Counted from the first letter of the stretch, positions 23,291 through 36,317 are shown. The stretch: DNA of 64,000 nt from Apodemus sylvaticus (GCF_947179515.1 NC_067480.1:14037588-14101587), one strand, 5' to 3'. A program made the numbers and translations. Notes: generated by a model from the letters alone, not told the origin.

Positions 23291-26200
23291 CTGCCTTAAG
23301 TTTCTATTTTATTATTGCTGTTTGAAACATAAGTAACTGAAGTTGCACAGAGAGGACTAAACTAGTCATCCTTCACTGCAGGGTAAGCCCTTTCAAGAAT
23401 GCAAGGGAAAAAGATACTTGACTCTGCCTTCAAGTGAACAAGGACAAAACTAAGCCACTGATACTTCTTCACTCAGTGTTGTACAGAAAACACTTCTTAC
23501 ACATAGTAGTTGGGGACCAGTCAGCATGGGAAATGTACTAACATGCTGTCCCAAGACAAACTAGCGCCGTAATAGTATATCAGACAGTACTCCTTACTGT
23601 CTTATTAAAGACAGTATTAAATATTTTTTAATTTGTATTATTAAAGCACTTTCCTACCATTGTGACATTCCTGTGACATGTGAGACTAAGATCATTTTTC
23701 CTATATTTGCCTATATTTTGTTTTACATTAATACTAGTCCCCAAGGGTGACAGTCATGCTCCTTCAAGGCAGCTTGTTTGACTGAAGCTCTGATGCTCTG
23801 ATCTAGACCCTCACAGCCAAGTCCTGACTCTAAGGTTTATCTTTCAGTGTTGACTCATGCAGACAATGGAAATATAGGACCAGAATGAAGCAAGTGCTTT
23901 AAGTAATTCTCAGTTGCTATGGCCACTGTAAGTTTGCAATTATTGCTATAATTTGCTTTACTTGGCATGTTTTCAAATGAATATGTATGATGGAGCAAAA
24001 TAAATGTGTCATTGAACACATACAGCTAAATTATAGCAGTGCTTTAAGATACAGTGCATGATGGAACATACAAGATAACAAGCCTTGAAATGAAATATGT
24101 AAAGATAGAGGAACTATACACCCTACAGTCCACACTTGAAACTTAAAATGATTTAGATCTTTGCAAATATTCTTAGTAAAAACCACACTTTCCCTGACTT
24201 AGAAAGTGCAACTAATCAAAGCAGAGCCCGTCTTTCATGGCCTAGAAAGATTAGGTCAGATTTGCATGAGATTTTTATTGAAGGCTAACTAACTATAAGA
24301 CTTACAGACAATTTCTGCAATATATATCATGCAATTACTAACCAACACCAATGAGGCTCATAGTAAACAAAATATTAATTTTATTTCAAATTTCATCCAA
24401 ATAAAAGTTATCTTTCTATTGAACATCTTGTCTATGAAGTCATCAGATATCGTGTATCTTTAGATTGATTTTAATTTAGGCCAGTGCAAATAAAAATAGC
24501 ATTCTTTATGGCATGTAGAAACAAACATGTTTATAGACCTATCTCTCTCCAGGTATAAATCTATATAAACATATCTCACTGGAGGTATCAGCTGCAGAAT
24601 TTGACATCTGACACCTGAAAGTGGAACACAGTGGCATGCAGTCAAAAGATGACTGGTGTTATGAGTGCTAAAAGCAATGTTTCAATACTGTTTTTCAACT
24701 TAGACATGATAAGTTTTTCTTAGAAGTCCTATTCTGAAAGGAAAGAATTAAATCAATAAGTGTTTAATTTCTCGTGGGAACTGCTTCTGGAACTACAGGG
24801 TCAGCTCAGAGGATTAGATCAGTCAAATATAAAGGAATATACACTCCTGAAGTGATAGTTGGAAAACCCTGTTAAATGGAATTGCTTGCTAGGTTCTCTG
24901 AATCTAAATTAAAGGTTGAACAGATCCACAGGCAGAGAGCAGAAATAGTCTCAGAGCAAACCCCTGTGCTTGTGAAAGAAAGATTTTTAAAAGAACACCG
25001 GGTTCCCTAATTCTTGACAAGTGTGACTCATTTTCACTTGCTTTAGATGAATGCCTTACAGGTTACAAATGGTTTTACTCCTAAGAGAATTTTCAAAAGG
25101 CATGTGGACTCCATTATCTTGTGGTTTTCCCCTCCCCATCCATTAAAATAACAGAAGAAGATAATAACGGAGTGGCAGTGCTATGCTGAAAGGAATGATT
25201 GATTCCGAACTCTGTTTGTTAATGCTACCTTCCAAACAGCAGGTAGCTCTTCTGCTGTTTGAGACTCTTCTTCTGTAGCAAAGTATTTTTCCATTTGTGT
25301 CATTAATATTCAAGCACAGGCAAATTAGTGAGCAATCCCTCATCTCAATTTGCAAATCTTTTTCTAACCTAGATTTCCAGAAAGCACAATACAATTTGCA
25401 AGCCTGTTTAGTGGTGGGTCAATAAATCTTTTAAAAGAAATGTGGAAGTACGTAAAATCTATATGTAAAATATATGTGTGCGTTTTCAGGGAAAAAAATT
25501 AATAATTGTAATCTGCATGCTTAACTTTAAGCACCACTATGTGTTTTTAAAAGCTCAAATTTATTCCACATTAATACCTAAATCTTATGCCAGACATGGA
25601 TTTTCTGATATTGTTTTGAACCTTATTTCTGCTAAGCTTTACACCTTGGTAATCCCTTGTTTTCAATTCCGCTGGTTTTGCTGGGAATGCAAGAGCTTAT
25701 GACATCAAAATAAACACCCCACAGAATTGTAGCAATCTGAATGAAAGCCAGAGTCTGTTTAAGTGCAGAAACTAGTAAGGCATAAGGCATAGTCAATGGA
25801 CTTTCATAAGCAGGAACGATCTACTATCAGTTAATCAAGCAGCAATCTTTAAAGCCTAAACAAATACCTTAATTACATTTAATAAAAGACTTTAAGGTAT
25901 CAAATGAATCCTCATTATATTAAGAACTTCTGATCTTCTTTTTTGAGTTGATCACCTAAGCTTCTCTTTGTCCTCAGACCTTGTAGGAAGGACACAGCCT
26001 CCCTTGGTCCTCCTGTGTGTCCACCTCAGAATGAAAGCAGAAGTGAAGAATGCTACTGGCCAAAATGGAATAAGCACTTGCAAATGACAGACCAGGTTAA
26101 AAGCAGTTTCCCATGAGCTTGGTGGAAATACATGTAAATATTTTTCTACCTTTAGGAAAGTTCCAGACCCAAGGAACAGCTTAGTACCCAAGAATCCAAT

Positions 26201-26682
26201 CTTTCTGTTACATTGCAGTGAGGGTGAACAGGTTGATAAAGGAAAGAAAGCAGAACATTGGAAACAGAAGATAAAATGTCACAGTTGTAGACCCACATCA
26301 CAGCTCATCAAAGCAACATGACAGAAGAGGTTCTAACCAAATTTATTCTGTATTAGTTTGCCTTTAGAGTTTCTAAGTGATTTACATTTTAGATCCGATT
26401 GGATCAAAAATGGCATTTTTTTTTTTTTTTTGGTCTGGTCCACTGTGATTTCTTTTATTACATAGAAACAATCAGGTTTCTGCCAACTCATGTTGAAGAC
26501 CTATGTTGTATAAGGGAGAAAAAAATAAGAGTAGCATTTAAACATTTCAATGTGATCAATGTTGAATAATACTGCAGCCACAAAACTTCCAACCAAGACA
26601 TTTTCCTGCAGAGCAATACTTACAGAATTTTAAAAAATGAAATAAACATCATGATTCTTAGCCAAATATATTTTCTCTGTAT
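23291..26682. other. Unique-looking non-coding sequence
   Basis: No gene or repeat is recognised over about 3.4 kb, except a 16-base T run at 26416-26431. Short open frames (for example 25143-25394 and 25478-25702) lack recognisable features. Confidence 0.45.
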
Positions 26683-26825
26683 GTCTCTCTGTCTCTGTAT
26701 TTTTCTCTCTGTCTTTGTCTCTCTCTGTCTTTGTCTCTCTCTGTCTTTGTCTCTCTCTGTCTTTGTCTCTCTCTGTCTCTCACTCTCTCTGTCTCTCTCT
26801 GTCTCTCTCTGTCTCTCTCTGTCTC

Positions 26826-26894
<69 letters not shown>
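26683..26894. repeat. Compound (TCTCTG/TCTTTG)n-(TC)n-(TG)n microsatellite
   Basis: It begins with hexamer-like TCTCTG and TTTGTC units, becomes pure TC at about 26842-26864 and ends in about 13 TG units. At about 210 bp it is one of the longest simple-sequence blocks in the window. It is open in all three forward and two reverse frames only because it lacks stop codons. Confidence 0.97.
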
Positions 26895-26895
<1 letters not shown>

Positions 26896-27807
26896 TTTTT
26901 CACTTACCCAACTTTTCCCTTCCCTCTTCTCACTGGAATTGTCAAAACTGGCTATAATCTCATGCAGATGAGATATTGATCTGTTGCCTATGTGCACAGA
27001 GAAGCCAAAGGGGAATCACATTACCAGCTGCAAACTCCATCAATCATAGTCGCCTTAATAACCTCACTTAAACGATCTCTTTTGGCATTAGTGTATATTA
27101 TAGTCATGTCTGGCATTCATACTTCAAAAATAAAAGAATTCATTTTGAAGGGTATGTTTGGGGCCACCACTGATAATGTGAATGAAAGGTAGTTCAGACT
27201 TTCCCTAGAACAGTGACATTTATTAAATTAGTTAACTTAATATGAACCATTTCACTTTTTCAAGTCTATAGGTACAGAGCAAAGGATATGTGAATTTGCC
27301 TCCAAATATAGAACTAGAACTATATGCTTTAGTTCTCAAATTCAATATTTACAAGTGATGCTTAAAATATTTGTAGAACTCAAGTGTATACATTTGGATC
27401 ACACCCTCGTGGGTTTGAGGATTTTCTTTTTCTTTTTTCTTCTTCATTCCCTCCTACTATGCAGACACTTGAAAAGTTATAAAAAGGTGAAATTTGGAAG
27501 AGAGGAGGATATAATAAGGCAATATTGAGAGCTTTGTAAGCTATCATTATTCCTGAAAATCCAACCGTTTTTGCTTCGAATTCACTAATGAACTGCTATT
27601 TCAAGTGCTGAGCTTCTTTGATATAATCAGCTCCACTATTCTTCTTGGCACCATGACAGACTAGGAAATGTAAGGGAGGAGTTGTAAGCCCAACAGACCC
27701 CTTTCCTCCGGTTCTCTTAGGTGTAAAGATTGCCAACATATTCAGAAATAGTCCCAGGGGAACACAATTTCCTTGCCTAGACCCACCTATGCTGCTGTAA
27801 TAGTTGC
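26895..27807. other. Unassigned non-coding sequence
   Basis: No recognised feature. Confidence 0.45.
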
Positions 27808-27815
27808 TTATAGAG

Positions 27816-28020
27816 CAGTGGTTCCCAACCTGTGGGTCCCATCACCTTTGAAGGTCACACATCAGATATCCTTCATATAAAATATTTACATCACGATACA
27901 TAAAAGTAGGAAAATTAGTTATGAAAGAACAAAAACAATGTAATTTTCTGGTTGTGGGGTCATTGCAGCATGTGGAATGATATTAAAGGGCCCCAGCATC
28001 AGGAAGGTGAAGAACCACTG
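27816..28020 (+). mobile_element. URR1-like hAT-Charlie MITE with terminal repeats and target duplication
   Basis: The 205-bp element begins CAGTGGTTCCCAACCTGTGG and ends GAAGAACCACTG, giving inverted termini CAGTGGTT/AACCACTG. The flanks TTATAGAG (27808-27815) and TTAAGGAG (28021-28028) match at 6 of 8 positions, consistent with a decayed 8-bp hAT target duplication. It contains no transposase. Such elements were mobilised in trans by a Charlie-type transposase. The internal sequence resembles the murine URR1 family. Confidence 0.88.
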
Positions 28021-28424
28021 TTAAGGAGTTTTTTGTTTTTTTGTTTTTTAACTTTCTCCCAGAGTACATTTCTTCATTACCACATTTAAATGCAAAATAA
28101 AACTTCTCTGCATAAAGTTCAGCTAATGTTACTGAAGTTAGGCCCTTTACAGGTTCTAGAATTGAGCTGGTTAGAATACAAAGGCAATTATGTGACTCAA
28201 TGTGAAAGGTGCCAGCCGCGAAGCCTGGTGGCCTAAGTTAAAACCTAGGACCATGGTTTGAAAGGAGAGAGTATATTTCTGTTTTCCAACAAGTGGAAAT
28301 CTGACTTCCAAAGCTGTACCTGTCATGCCTTGATCTGCCCCTACCCAACCCAGAATCCTAAGCACAGAGACAAAACTAAGCAATTACTGTAAAATATTTT
28401 AATGTTTTAATTTATTATTTTACA

Positions 28425-28621
28425 GGTATTGGTGTTTATTCTGAATGTATGTCTCTGTGCGGTGTGTATGCCTGTTGTCGTTAGAATTCAGAAGAGGGCA
28501 CTGAGTCCCCCAAAGTTGTGATTAAAGACTAAAGCTATATACACATGTGGTTGCTGAGACTTGACCTGGTCCCTCTACATGAGCAATCAGTGATCATAAC
28601 CAGTGAGTAATCTCTCCAGCC
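28425..28621 (-). mobile_element. B3-class SINE (minus)
   Basis: On the minus strand it starts GGCTGGAGAGATTACTCACT and continues with GGTTATGATCACTGATTGC, AACCACATG, GTGCCCTCTTCTG and an A-rich end. This order is that of B3/B2 SINEs with a tRNA-derived pol III promoter. The extended middle favours B3. Confidence 0.85.
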
Positions 28622-29409
28622 ACTAAAAATATTTCATCAAAGGAAATTATTTTGGTCAATAATGTGATTTCTGTGATTATTATATTATATGCTGGGGAGC
28701 TTGTCTTAGTTATATGGCAAGTTGACAAAACAAAACAAACAAACAATGGAAACAAAAGTAAAAGAGAAAAATCTAGCCTGAAAAATGATAGCTTTTTCTC
28801 CATATGATATTGTGACAATTATTGATACTCGGTTAAAACTTACAATAGGACCAATAAAATACAAATTTTAACAAATTGCAGATTCTACTTAAATTGTATT
28901 AGCATTATTAGCATATTACAAATACTTGCGTGTGGTGTTGCATTTGCCTAATAATGACCAATATAGAATTTTATTATTCTCATTACTACTTATAAAACTA
29001 GTAGAACAAAGGGTTTAATAAATTATTTTCAAAACAAGCATAGTTGCCCATCAAATGCAAAGTTGAAAAGGGATTCCTGAATTTTGAGTTAAATTCTACA
29101 ATAGCAACAATGTATAGATTTGTAAATGACTTTGTGTGTTTGTGTGTGAGGGTAATCCTGCTTTCTATATTTCCAAACATACTGGAATGCTGGAGATGAG
29201 GAAGCAGAAACTTCATGGCTGGCCAGATGGACCAGAGACTTCTGAGTTTTCAGAGGACTCAAAGATACTTGTTTCCCAGTACCTATGTTAGGCATCTCCT
29301 GGGAACTGTACTTATATTCACTCCACTATCCCCTGTAATTAAAGATAAAATAAAATCTCTGAAAAGATCAGATGTGACTTAATTGTTTATAACTTTATTT
29401 TTACTTCAG

Positions 29410-29765
29410 GAGCCTGATATAGCAGTCTCCTGAGAAGCCCTGCCAGTGCCTGATAAATACAGAGGGGGATGCTCTCAGTCAGCCATTGATCTGAGCCCAA
29501 TGGAGGAGCTAGAGAAAGGATCCAAGGAGTTGAAGAGGTTTGCATCCCCATAGGAGGAGCAACAGTATCAGCCAACCAGTACCACAGAGCTCCCAGGGAC
29601 TAAACCACCAACCAAAGAGTACACATGGAGAGTCCCACGGCTAAGCAGGAGTGGGTGGGTTGGTGAGCAGGGGGATGTAGGATGGGATAGGGGGTTTTTG
29701 GAGGGGAAATGAGGAAAGGGAATAACATTTGAAATGTAAAGAAAATGTCTAATAAAAAAATCACA
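29410..29765 (+). mobile_element. L1 3' UTR, truncated insertion
   Basis: The sequence carries GGATGCTCTCAGTCAGCCAT, CAATGGAGGAGCTAGAGAAA, a G-rich tract and the end ACATTTGAAATGTAAAGAAA plus CTAATAAAAAAA. This 3' UTR type differs from both the ATATATCGAATA type and the Lx-like GGAATAAAATCTGGAGT type elsewhere in the window. It is probably a 5'-truncated L1 of a V/A-related lineage. Confidence 0.88.
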
Positions 29766-30194
29766 AAAAGGTATTTCCTTTCAGAAATAAAACAAGAATT
29801 GCTTTTTTCGAATGTTCTGAATGTTGATCTTTTTGAATCATTGGTTGAATAATTAATATTATTTTAGGTACAAAATAACAGAAGAATTTTCATCCATGTA
29901 TTATTATTCCATGTATATAAAATTTATGTTACACAAAACACTGATGAAATTATTTAATTGGCATCAAAATAGGTTGAGATTAAGAACGTAGCATTTCGAC
30001 TTGTTGTATGTTGTACCGTGTGTATAAGTGTTGTGTGCTTATTGTATGTCTTGCTTGTGTTTAATGCATATATATGAGTATGTGAATGTGTACAAATATG
30101 TACACTTAATTTCAATATGAAGAAAAAAGATGAGTTTCTTCCTCTATGAAACTGTTCCTTAGGCATTTAATACCTGAATTCTCATTATACCTGA

Positions 30195-30336
30195 AATTCT
30201 CCACTCTGGTTAGGCTGGCTGGTCTCTGCCCCAATGCTGAGACTGCAGGCATGCATGTGAGTATGTGAATTTCACACTCAGGTCTTCATAGTTATACACT
30301 AAGGGCTCTTACCCACTAAGCAATCACTCTAGCCCT
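30195..30336 (-). mobile_element. B3/B2-class SINE (minus), partial
   Basis: On the minus strand it reads GGGCTAGAGTGATTGCTTAG, then TGGGTAAGAGCCC: the SINE 5' end with its A-box. The 3' half is decayed. Confidence 0.7.
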
Positions 30337-32106
30337 GAACACGAATCTATGTAAGTTGCTCATTATTGTTGTATTTCTATTTTTATTTTTGGAGATTATA
30401 GTATAACTACATCTTATTTCCCTTCCCTTTCCTCCCATAGAGCTCTGCTTACTCTCTTTCCAACCCATAGTCGTCTTTTTTCATATGTGTCTATGCACAT
30501 ATATTTCTAAAGCTAACCTGCTCTATTTGTATAATGCTACTTGTTTTCATGTTTTCAGGGTGGAAAACTTGGTATTGGATACCAACTCTCATATTCTTCC
30601 TTGGCAAAGACTATTTCTCTCAATCTCCCCATTCCTTAGTGGACTATAGATCTTTGTCCAGGGTTGAGATCCTATGGGCTTTTCCCATTCCCCTTGGCAT
30701 GCCTTTGGCATGGTGTTGTCTTTGCTCAGGTTAGGTTGAAGCATCCATATTTGTGAGACTGTAGGGATGTCGTGTCTAAGATCTACAGTCTCATAGTGAG
30801 CTCCCTGATCCTCTGGCTCTTACAATTTCTTCACCTCCCTCTCAGTAATGTTCTCTGAACCTTAGGTATAAGAATTGCTTTTGAGATTTATGTGTATGGA
30901 CTGGGCTCCACGAGTCTGTACTTTGATTGGTTATTTGGTTGTTTATTGATTGCATTTTATTGGTTTTATGTAATTTTCTTCTGTGATGAGATAAACAGAT
31001 GCTAATACAAAATGTTTAAATATTTTGTCATAAGGAGCTTAGGGACATTTTTACCTTCTTCCAGGTTATTATACACATAATTCAGTCTATGACACACAAA
31101 GGAGAATATGAGCTTCTAAAGATCTTTACTCTTCAGACTAGCATTATGTGCTGTGTGTGTGTGTAAATACATAGACAAACATATACAAACATATATTTGT
31201 ACATATATGCATATATATGTATAAGCTTATATTTACTTAACTCTTCTTTTAAGTACTAGCATTATCTGTGAACTCTAAGTTCTCAATTTTTCTCCTCTCT
31301 TCTTTACGTGCCATTTAAATCTATAGATCCTTCATTCTATTATGTATTGCTCCAAAAATTCAGTGTTTACAAATCATATAGTATTTTATTACCTTGAAAG
31401 TATAATGCTGATTAACATTTTGTTTAAACACTAACAAAATTCCTGTTCAGAAACATAATTAATACTTTCCTTGAAAGATTTGATAGATACACTTCTACAC
31501 AACATGCATCATGTGGCCACTTTTTAAAACAAAAATTATCAATACTTGTCTAATGAGTGTGTATTAGATTCATCCTGTTTAAAACATCTCACGTGTTAGT
31601 ATCTGATGTAGGCTGGAATATAGCAACAAGGACACAGAAATGCTACTTCACATCTGCAAGTGCATTTTGTGCTCACCAGATGCACTATCACAGGCTAGCG
31701 GCTCATGCTGTGCATTTTTCAGTGTTTTTATATCCGTAAAATCATTGATGGTGTGGACAAGAATAGATGTCACACAGATAGAGAAAAAAATTCTTAGACA
31801 AAGAATTAGCATATCAATTCAGAAAACAATTGTTGCAATTGATGCCAGTTGGATTTCTTGTGTCTCATGTGCTATAGAAGTTCGATTGTGAATCTGTCTC
31901 AACAGACTGTGTAGTTCTTAACAGATACCTGAGGAGGATGTTATGGCCTTCCAGAATGGCCCAGCATTGGCAGTTTGGGCTTGCACCATTTTACCCCCTT
32001 GTTGTTTACCACTTGTTTAATTGAGGTGGTTTAGCGAAGGAAGGGAAACTGGGCAGAAAGCTCTTGCCTGTGAAGGGAACAACCACAGAAGAACAGCTCC
32101 TGAAGC
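30337..32106. other. Unassigned non-coding sequence
   Basis: No recognised feature. 31910-32100 is slightly GC-richer and could be repeat-derived. Confidence 0.4.
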
Positions 32107-32171
32107 CCTGTGTGTGTGTGTGTGTGTGTGTGTATCATATATATGATATATATATATATATATATATATAA
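32107..32171. repeat. (TG)n-(AT)n compound microsatellite
   Basis: About 12 TG units are followed by about 18 AT units. Confidence 0.95.
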
Positions 32172-32844
32172 TATACCCTTCAAGCAGGATGAGGAATGAG
32201 GTGGAAGCAGGTAGCAGGAAGTGGCTCTTCCCAGCTATCAAGTCACCTGTGCTTTTCTTTGCTTCTCTCCAAATAAAACGAAGCAGGTTGTGATCTGCTT
32301 TCTTTTAGTAAATCTAAATTCCATCATAATTTCAGAGGCAACTCTGAGTGTAAATGGGAATGCAAATAGAAAGACACACACACAAAAAAGACACACACAC
32401 TTTTCCTTTCCTGTCTTCACACCTTTTTCCTTTAGTGTTCATTTTCTTTATTTGCTCCTTGAACAAATGCTACAGGTACATATAATGTCAGACATGTTTC
32501 ACTGAACTAGGGCGACTGTGCATTTTCTCAGCAGGAAGGTTTTGTTTTAGGTGCCATTTAGAATCTCTTTCTTTCCAGCCGTCATAGAAATTATAGTTTG
32601 GGGAGATATTTCTAAGGAATTTGTATTTCCAAATGGAGCAATCACCATAAATCTGTGAGATCCCAGTAAACGTTGGCCATCCAAACAAATTGTGATTTTT
32701 AGATAATTTCAGTCCAGCACGTAAGCTTAGGAATAAAAATTTACCACTTCCTTATAATATTATGATTATTATAAATGTTCTGTTCAAAGAAACAAAGCAG
32801 TTTTCTAAGTAAATTATGTTTCAAAATTTCAAGATGAATCATTT

Positions 32845-32894
32845 CATAAAATATTTTAATAAGTACATTCCATAAAATATTTTAATAAGTACAT
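32845..32894. repeat. Tandem duplication, period 26 bp
   Basis: CATAAAATATTTTAATAAGT followed by ACAT is found at 32845 and 32871, identical in both copies. This is a recent local duplication in AT-rich sequence. Confidence 0.9.
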
Positions 32895-33631
32895 ACCTAA
32901 AATTCAGTCAGGATTTTATTTTCTGTATTTATATTTATATGACATAGCTCATGCCTGCTAGTGACATCAAGAATTACAAGATATAAACATATATCTGCAT
33001 AGTATCTGTGAATTATTTTATTATTCTCTTATACTAGTTCCTGAACCTGTAGTTCCTTTAACATGATTATCAATAGATAAAAATATGAACATATGTATGA
33101 TATTTGAATATAAACTTAGCAAAGAACTTTTATAATTTTGAGAAAAAAAGAGCCATTGAATACCTAAATATATCTTCAAATTTATAGTTAAATCAATAGG
33201 CATATTTGTTTTATTGCTTTCTTTTAGCTACATAAAACACTTTAATATATATGAGAAATACAGCAAAATACAAACCTATTTTTTGCATGGTCCAGATCCT
33301 TTTTCTGAGCCACCCCTCCAAAAATAATCATCATCGAGTTAGGCTAATGAGAAAATTTGCCTTAAGTTTAATAAAGGGATATTCTTCACAGAAGCAAAAC
33401 TTTCTTCCATGACATTCAAAGTTGAGACAATTAATTTACTTTGTCACTTCTTTCCTCATCTGTGAAATGGGCAGAATGACCCATGCTGCTGACCTTACAG
33501 GTGAGTGAGGCTTAGATGGTTTCTGTGGTAGGCTTCCCTTTCTGCTGCAGCATCTTTAGACCAAATCTCAGAGTATCTGTGACTCATTGTTAGGATGGTG
33601 GCCAGGAGTGTGAGTCATGTATACAACACAC

Positions 33632-33748
33632 GGTTTCACTGTAGCCCTGGCTGTCCTGGAACTCACTCTGTAGACCAGGCTGGCATCGAACTCAGAAATC
33701 TGCCTGCCTCTCTCTCCCAAGTGCTGGGATTAAAGGTGTGTGCCAGGA
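33632..33748 (-). mobile_element. B1 SINE (minus), 3'-shortened
   Basis: CTGTAGCCCTGGCTGTCCTG, GAACTCACTCTGTAGACCAG and AAGTGCTGGGATTAAAGGTG are B1 read in reverse. The T-rich tail and GAGACAGGG segment are degraded on the left. Confidence 0.93.
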
Positions 33749-33829
33749 CTTTGCAGTACGCATACACCTTATAACTATCTTGTGCTTTGCTTTTTAAGAT
33801 AAAATTTTATTGAAACTTACTTTTATTTA

Positions 33830-34735
33830 TTTATTTTTTTATTTTTTAAATTTTTTATTCTTTTTTTATTCGATATATTTTAATTTACATTTCAAATGAT
33901 TTCCCCTTTTCTAGACCCCCACTCCCTGAAAGTCCCATAAGCCCCCTTCCCTCCTCCTGTTTTCCCATCCAACACTTCCCACTTACCTGTTCTGGTTTTG
34001 CCCTATACTGCTTCACTGAGTCTTTCCAGAACAAGGGGCCACTCCTCCATTCTTCTTGTACCTCATTTGGTGTGTGGATTATGTTTTTGGTATTCCAGTT
34101 TTCTAGGTTGATATCCACTTATTAGTGAGTGCATACCATGATTCATCTTTTGAGTCTTGGTTACCTCACTTAGTATGATGTTCTCCAGCTCCATCCATTT
34201 GCCTAAGAATTTCATGAACTCATTGTTTCTAATGGCTGAATAGTACTCCATTGTGTACACATACCACATTTTTTGCATCCACTCTTCTGTTGAGGGATAC
34301 CTGTGTTCTTTCCAGCTTCTGGCAATTATAAATAGGGCTGCTACGAACATAGTGGAACATGTATCCTTATTACATGCTGGGGAATCTTCTGGGTATATGC
34401 CCAGGAGTGGTATAGCAGGATCTTCTGGAAGTGAGGTGCCCAGTTTTCGAAGGAACCGACAGACTAATTTCCAGAGTGGTTGTACCAATTTGCAACCCCA
34501 CCAGCAGTGGAGGAGTGTTCCTCTTTCTCCCCATCCTTGCCAACATCTGCTGTCTCCTGAATTTTTAATCTTAGCCATTCTGACTGGTGTAAGGTGAAAT
34601 CTCATGGTTGTTTTGATTTGCATTTCCCTAATGACTAATGAAGTTGACATTTTTTAAGACACTTCTCCGCCATCCGAAGTTCTTCAGGTGAAAATTCTTT
34701 GTTTAACTCTGTACTCCATTTTTAATAGGGTTATT
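33830..34735 (-). mobile_element. 5'-truncated L1 (0.9 kb)
   Basis: The T-rich tail is at 33830-33867. The 3' UTR begins TATTCGATATATTTTAATTT and runs through AGACCCCCACTCCCTGAAAG and CCCTATACTGCTTCACTGAG to about 34062. The C-terminal part of ORF2 follows up to the truncation at about 34735. It shares its 3' end type with the copies at 10620, 15022 and 19039. Confidence 0.93.
34063..34735 (-). pseudogene. L1 ORF2 C-terminal fragment
   Basis: A 195-codon frame (34650-34063) encodes the ORF2 C-terminus, with 'IKTTMRFHLTPVRMAKIKNS' and the Cys/Trp-rich stretch 'GTLLHCWWGCKLVQPLWKLV'. Just upstream, near 34650, one T is missing compared with the expected TGTTCAACTTC, which shifts the frame and creates a stop before the Met. 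The fragment lacks the RT and endonuclease domains and has no promoter, so it is a pseudogene. Confidence 0.9.
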
Positions 34736-36055
34736 TGTTTTTCTGTAAGAATGTCCCATCCTTGGAATTCTTCACATTAAACAAAGACAGGAAAGTTGGG
34801 GTTTGTGGCAGGGATTTTGGAGTCAATTTTGTTTATCCTTGTCATTTAATAATCCAAAGCTGAAAAAAATTATATATAGTCAATGAAGTCTAGAAGCTGA
34901 TAATTACAAATGGTTCAAATATTTGATGCATAGTAATAAGAATTTCCTATTAACAGAATTTTATAAAGAAATTTAATAATTGTATAGTCACCCATTAAAG
35001 CAGATGAATGAGATAACAATTACATTGTTTAAATACAAACATTTTGTGGAAAAAGAAAATCTCATAAAATAAGAGCCAATTCACTCTAAGCAGTTATCCA
35101 GTTAATCCACACGTCTCATCTCGTTGAGCCCATGGAATCAGCAAACCACTTATTGTGTTGTCTTAACCATTTGGACCTTCACAGAATTTTATTGTCAATC
35201 CTATTTCGCTTTCAGTTTTAATACTTGTGTACCTCTCCCTTATTTCCTGGCACTGATCTCACATGACGAGGACGCTTCCTTGTCATTGTTCTTTACATTT
35301 TCTATTTTCACTGACTCTGTATCCATCCTATAACAAAAACAGTGAGGCATCCTGTGACTTCACTATACCGTTCTCTTTGCTGGGGAACATTTTAAGTAAC
35401 ATTTTCTACAGCCATTCTGCAGCAGGAAACTTAATAGAGATGCTGTTTCCATAACAACAAATAGGATTTGAGCAAAAACACAATGCTCAGTGGTTACTGT
35501 TCTTCACAGCAGGTGAAAGCAGTTATTCAAAATTACAAGCAGCATGACATTGAAAAAAAATAAATTAAAGCAAGGAGTGCTAAGAGCTCTGTTCCATATT
35601 TAGTAAATGTTTAACTCATAAATGCTCAAGGGGGCAGCTGTAGGATTCCACTGTAAGCAGCATTTTCCTTCAAATCATGACCTAACAATGAAGACTAGAC
35701 ATGGACATTCATTTCACAGACATTAAGAATCTTGTGAGACAGGGAAACATTGGTGGTGGTGTATTACTGTATTTGCTAACTTAGCTTGCCCACTATATTA
35801 GTTTTTTAATGTAAAATTACTACTTTGCACTTATGAGACTAACCATGTTCACGTTGTATTTTATTCAATGTTCTCCCTTCAAATTATTTAACAATCAACA
35901 TGTTTCCATTAATTAAAAGAGTCTTCTCACTGTTTCGCAGTTTCTCATAAAGTAGGTGTCATAGCTGAAGGCAAGAACTATAAGCTGACTTTAAGGACAC
36001 CAGAGCTTTCACAGACTACAACAGGAGCCTTTCTTCCCTCATGGCTCAATGTGCT
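34736..36055. other. Unique-looking non-coding sequence
   Basis: No gene or repeat recognised. 35380-35560 is a candidate conserved element (see findings). Confidence 0.4.
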
Positions 36056-36059
36056 TCTT

Positions 36060-36268
36060 TGTTTAGAAGTGACCAACCTTTTAGCAATACCAGACTCGGT
36101 TTCGGACACCAGAATGAGAGACTAAGGTGTTTATTTTACATATGTAAGCAGGCCTGGCTTCCGGGTTCTTCCAGAATCCTTACCTGTAATACCCTGACCC
36201 AACCCTGAACTTTCCAATCCAGAGACTGGGCTGCCCCAGGAGCTCTTTGCTATAGAACCCAGACATTT

Positions 36269-36317
<49 letters not shown>

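Noticed and set aside
22882..23325. 147-codon plus-strand frame with a long valine run
   Set aside because: The run is the translation of the (TAG)n microsatellite at 23047-23105, and the flanks show no recognisable protein; the right flank looks SINE-like.
26620..26997. Overlapping long frames on both strands rich in Arg/Glu or Ser/Leu
   Set aside because: Stop-free simple repeat; open in nearly every frame because of TC/TG composition.
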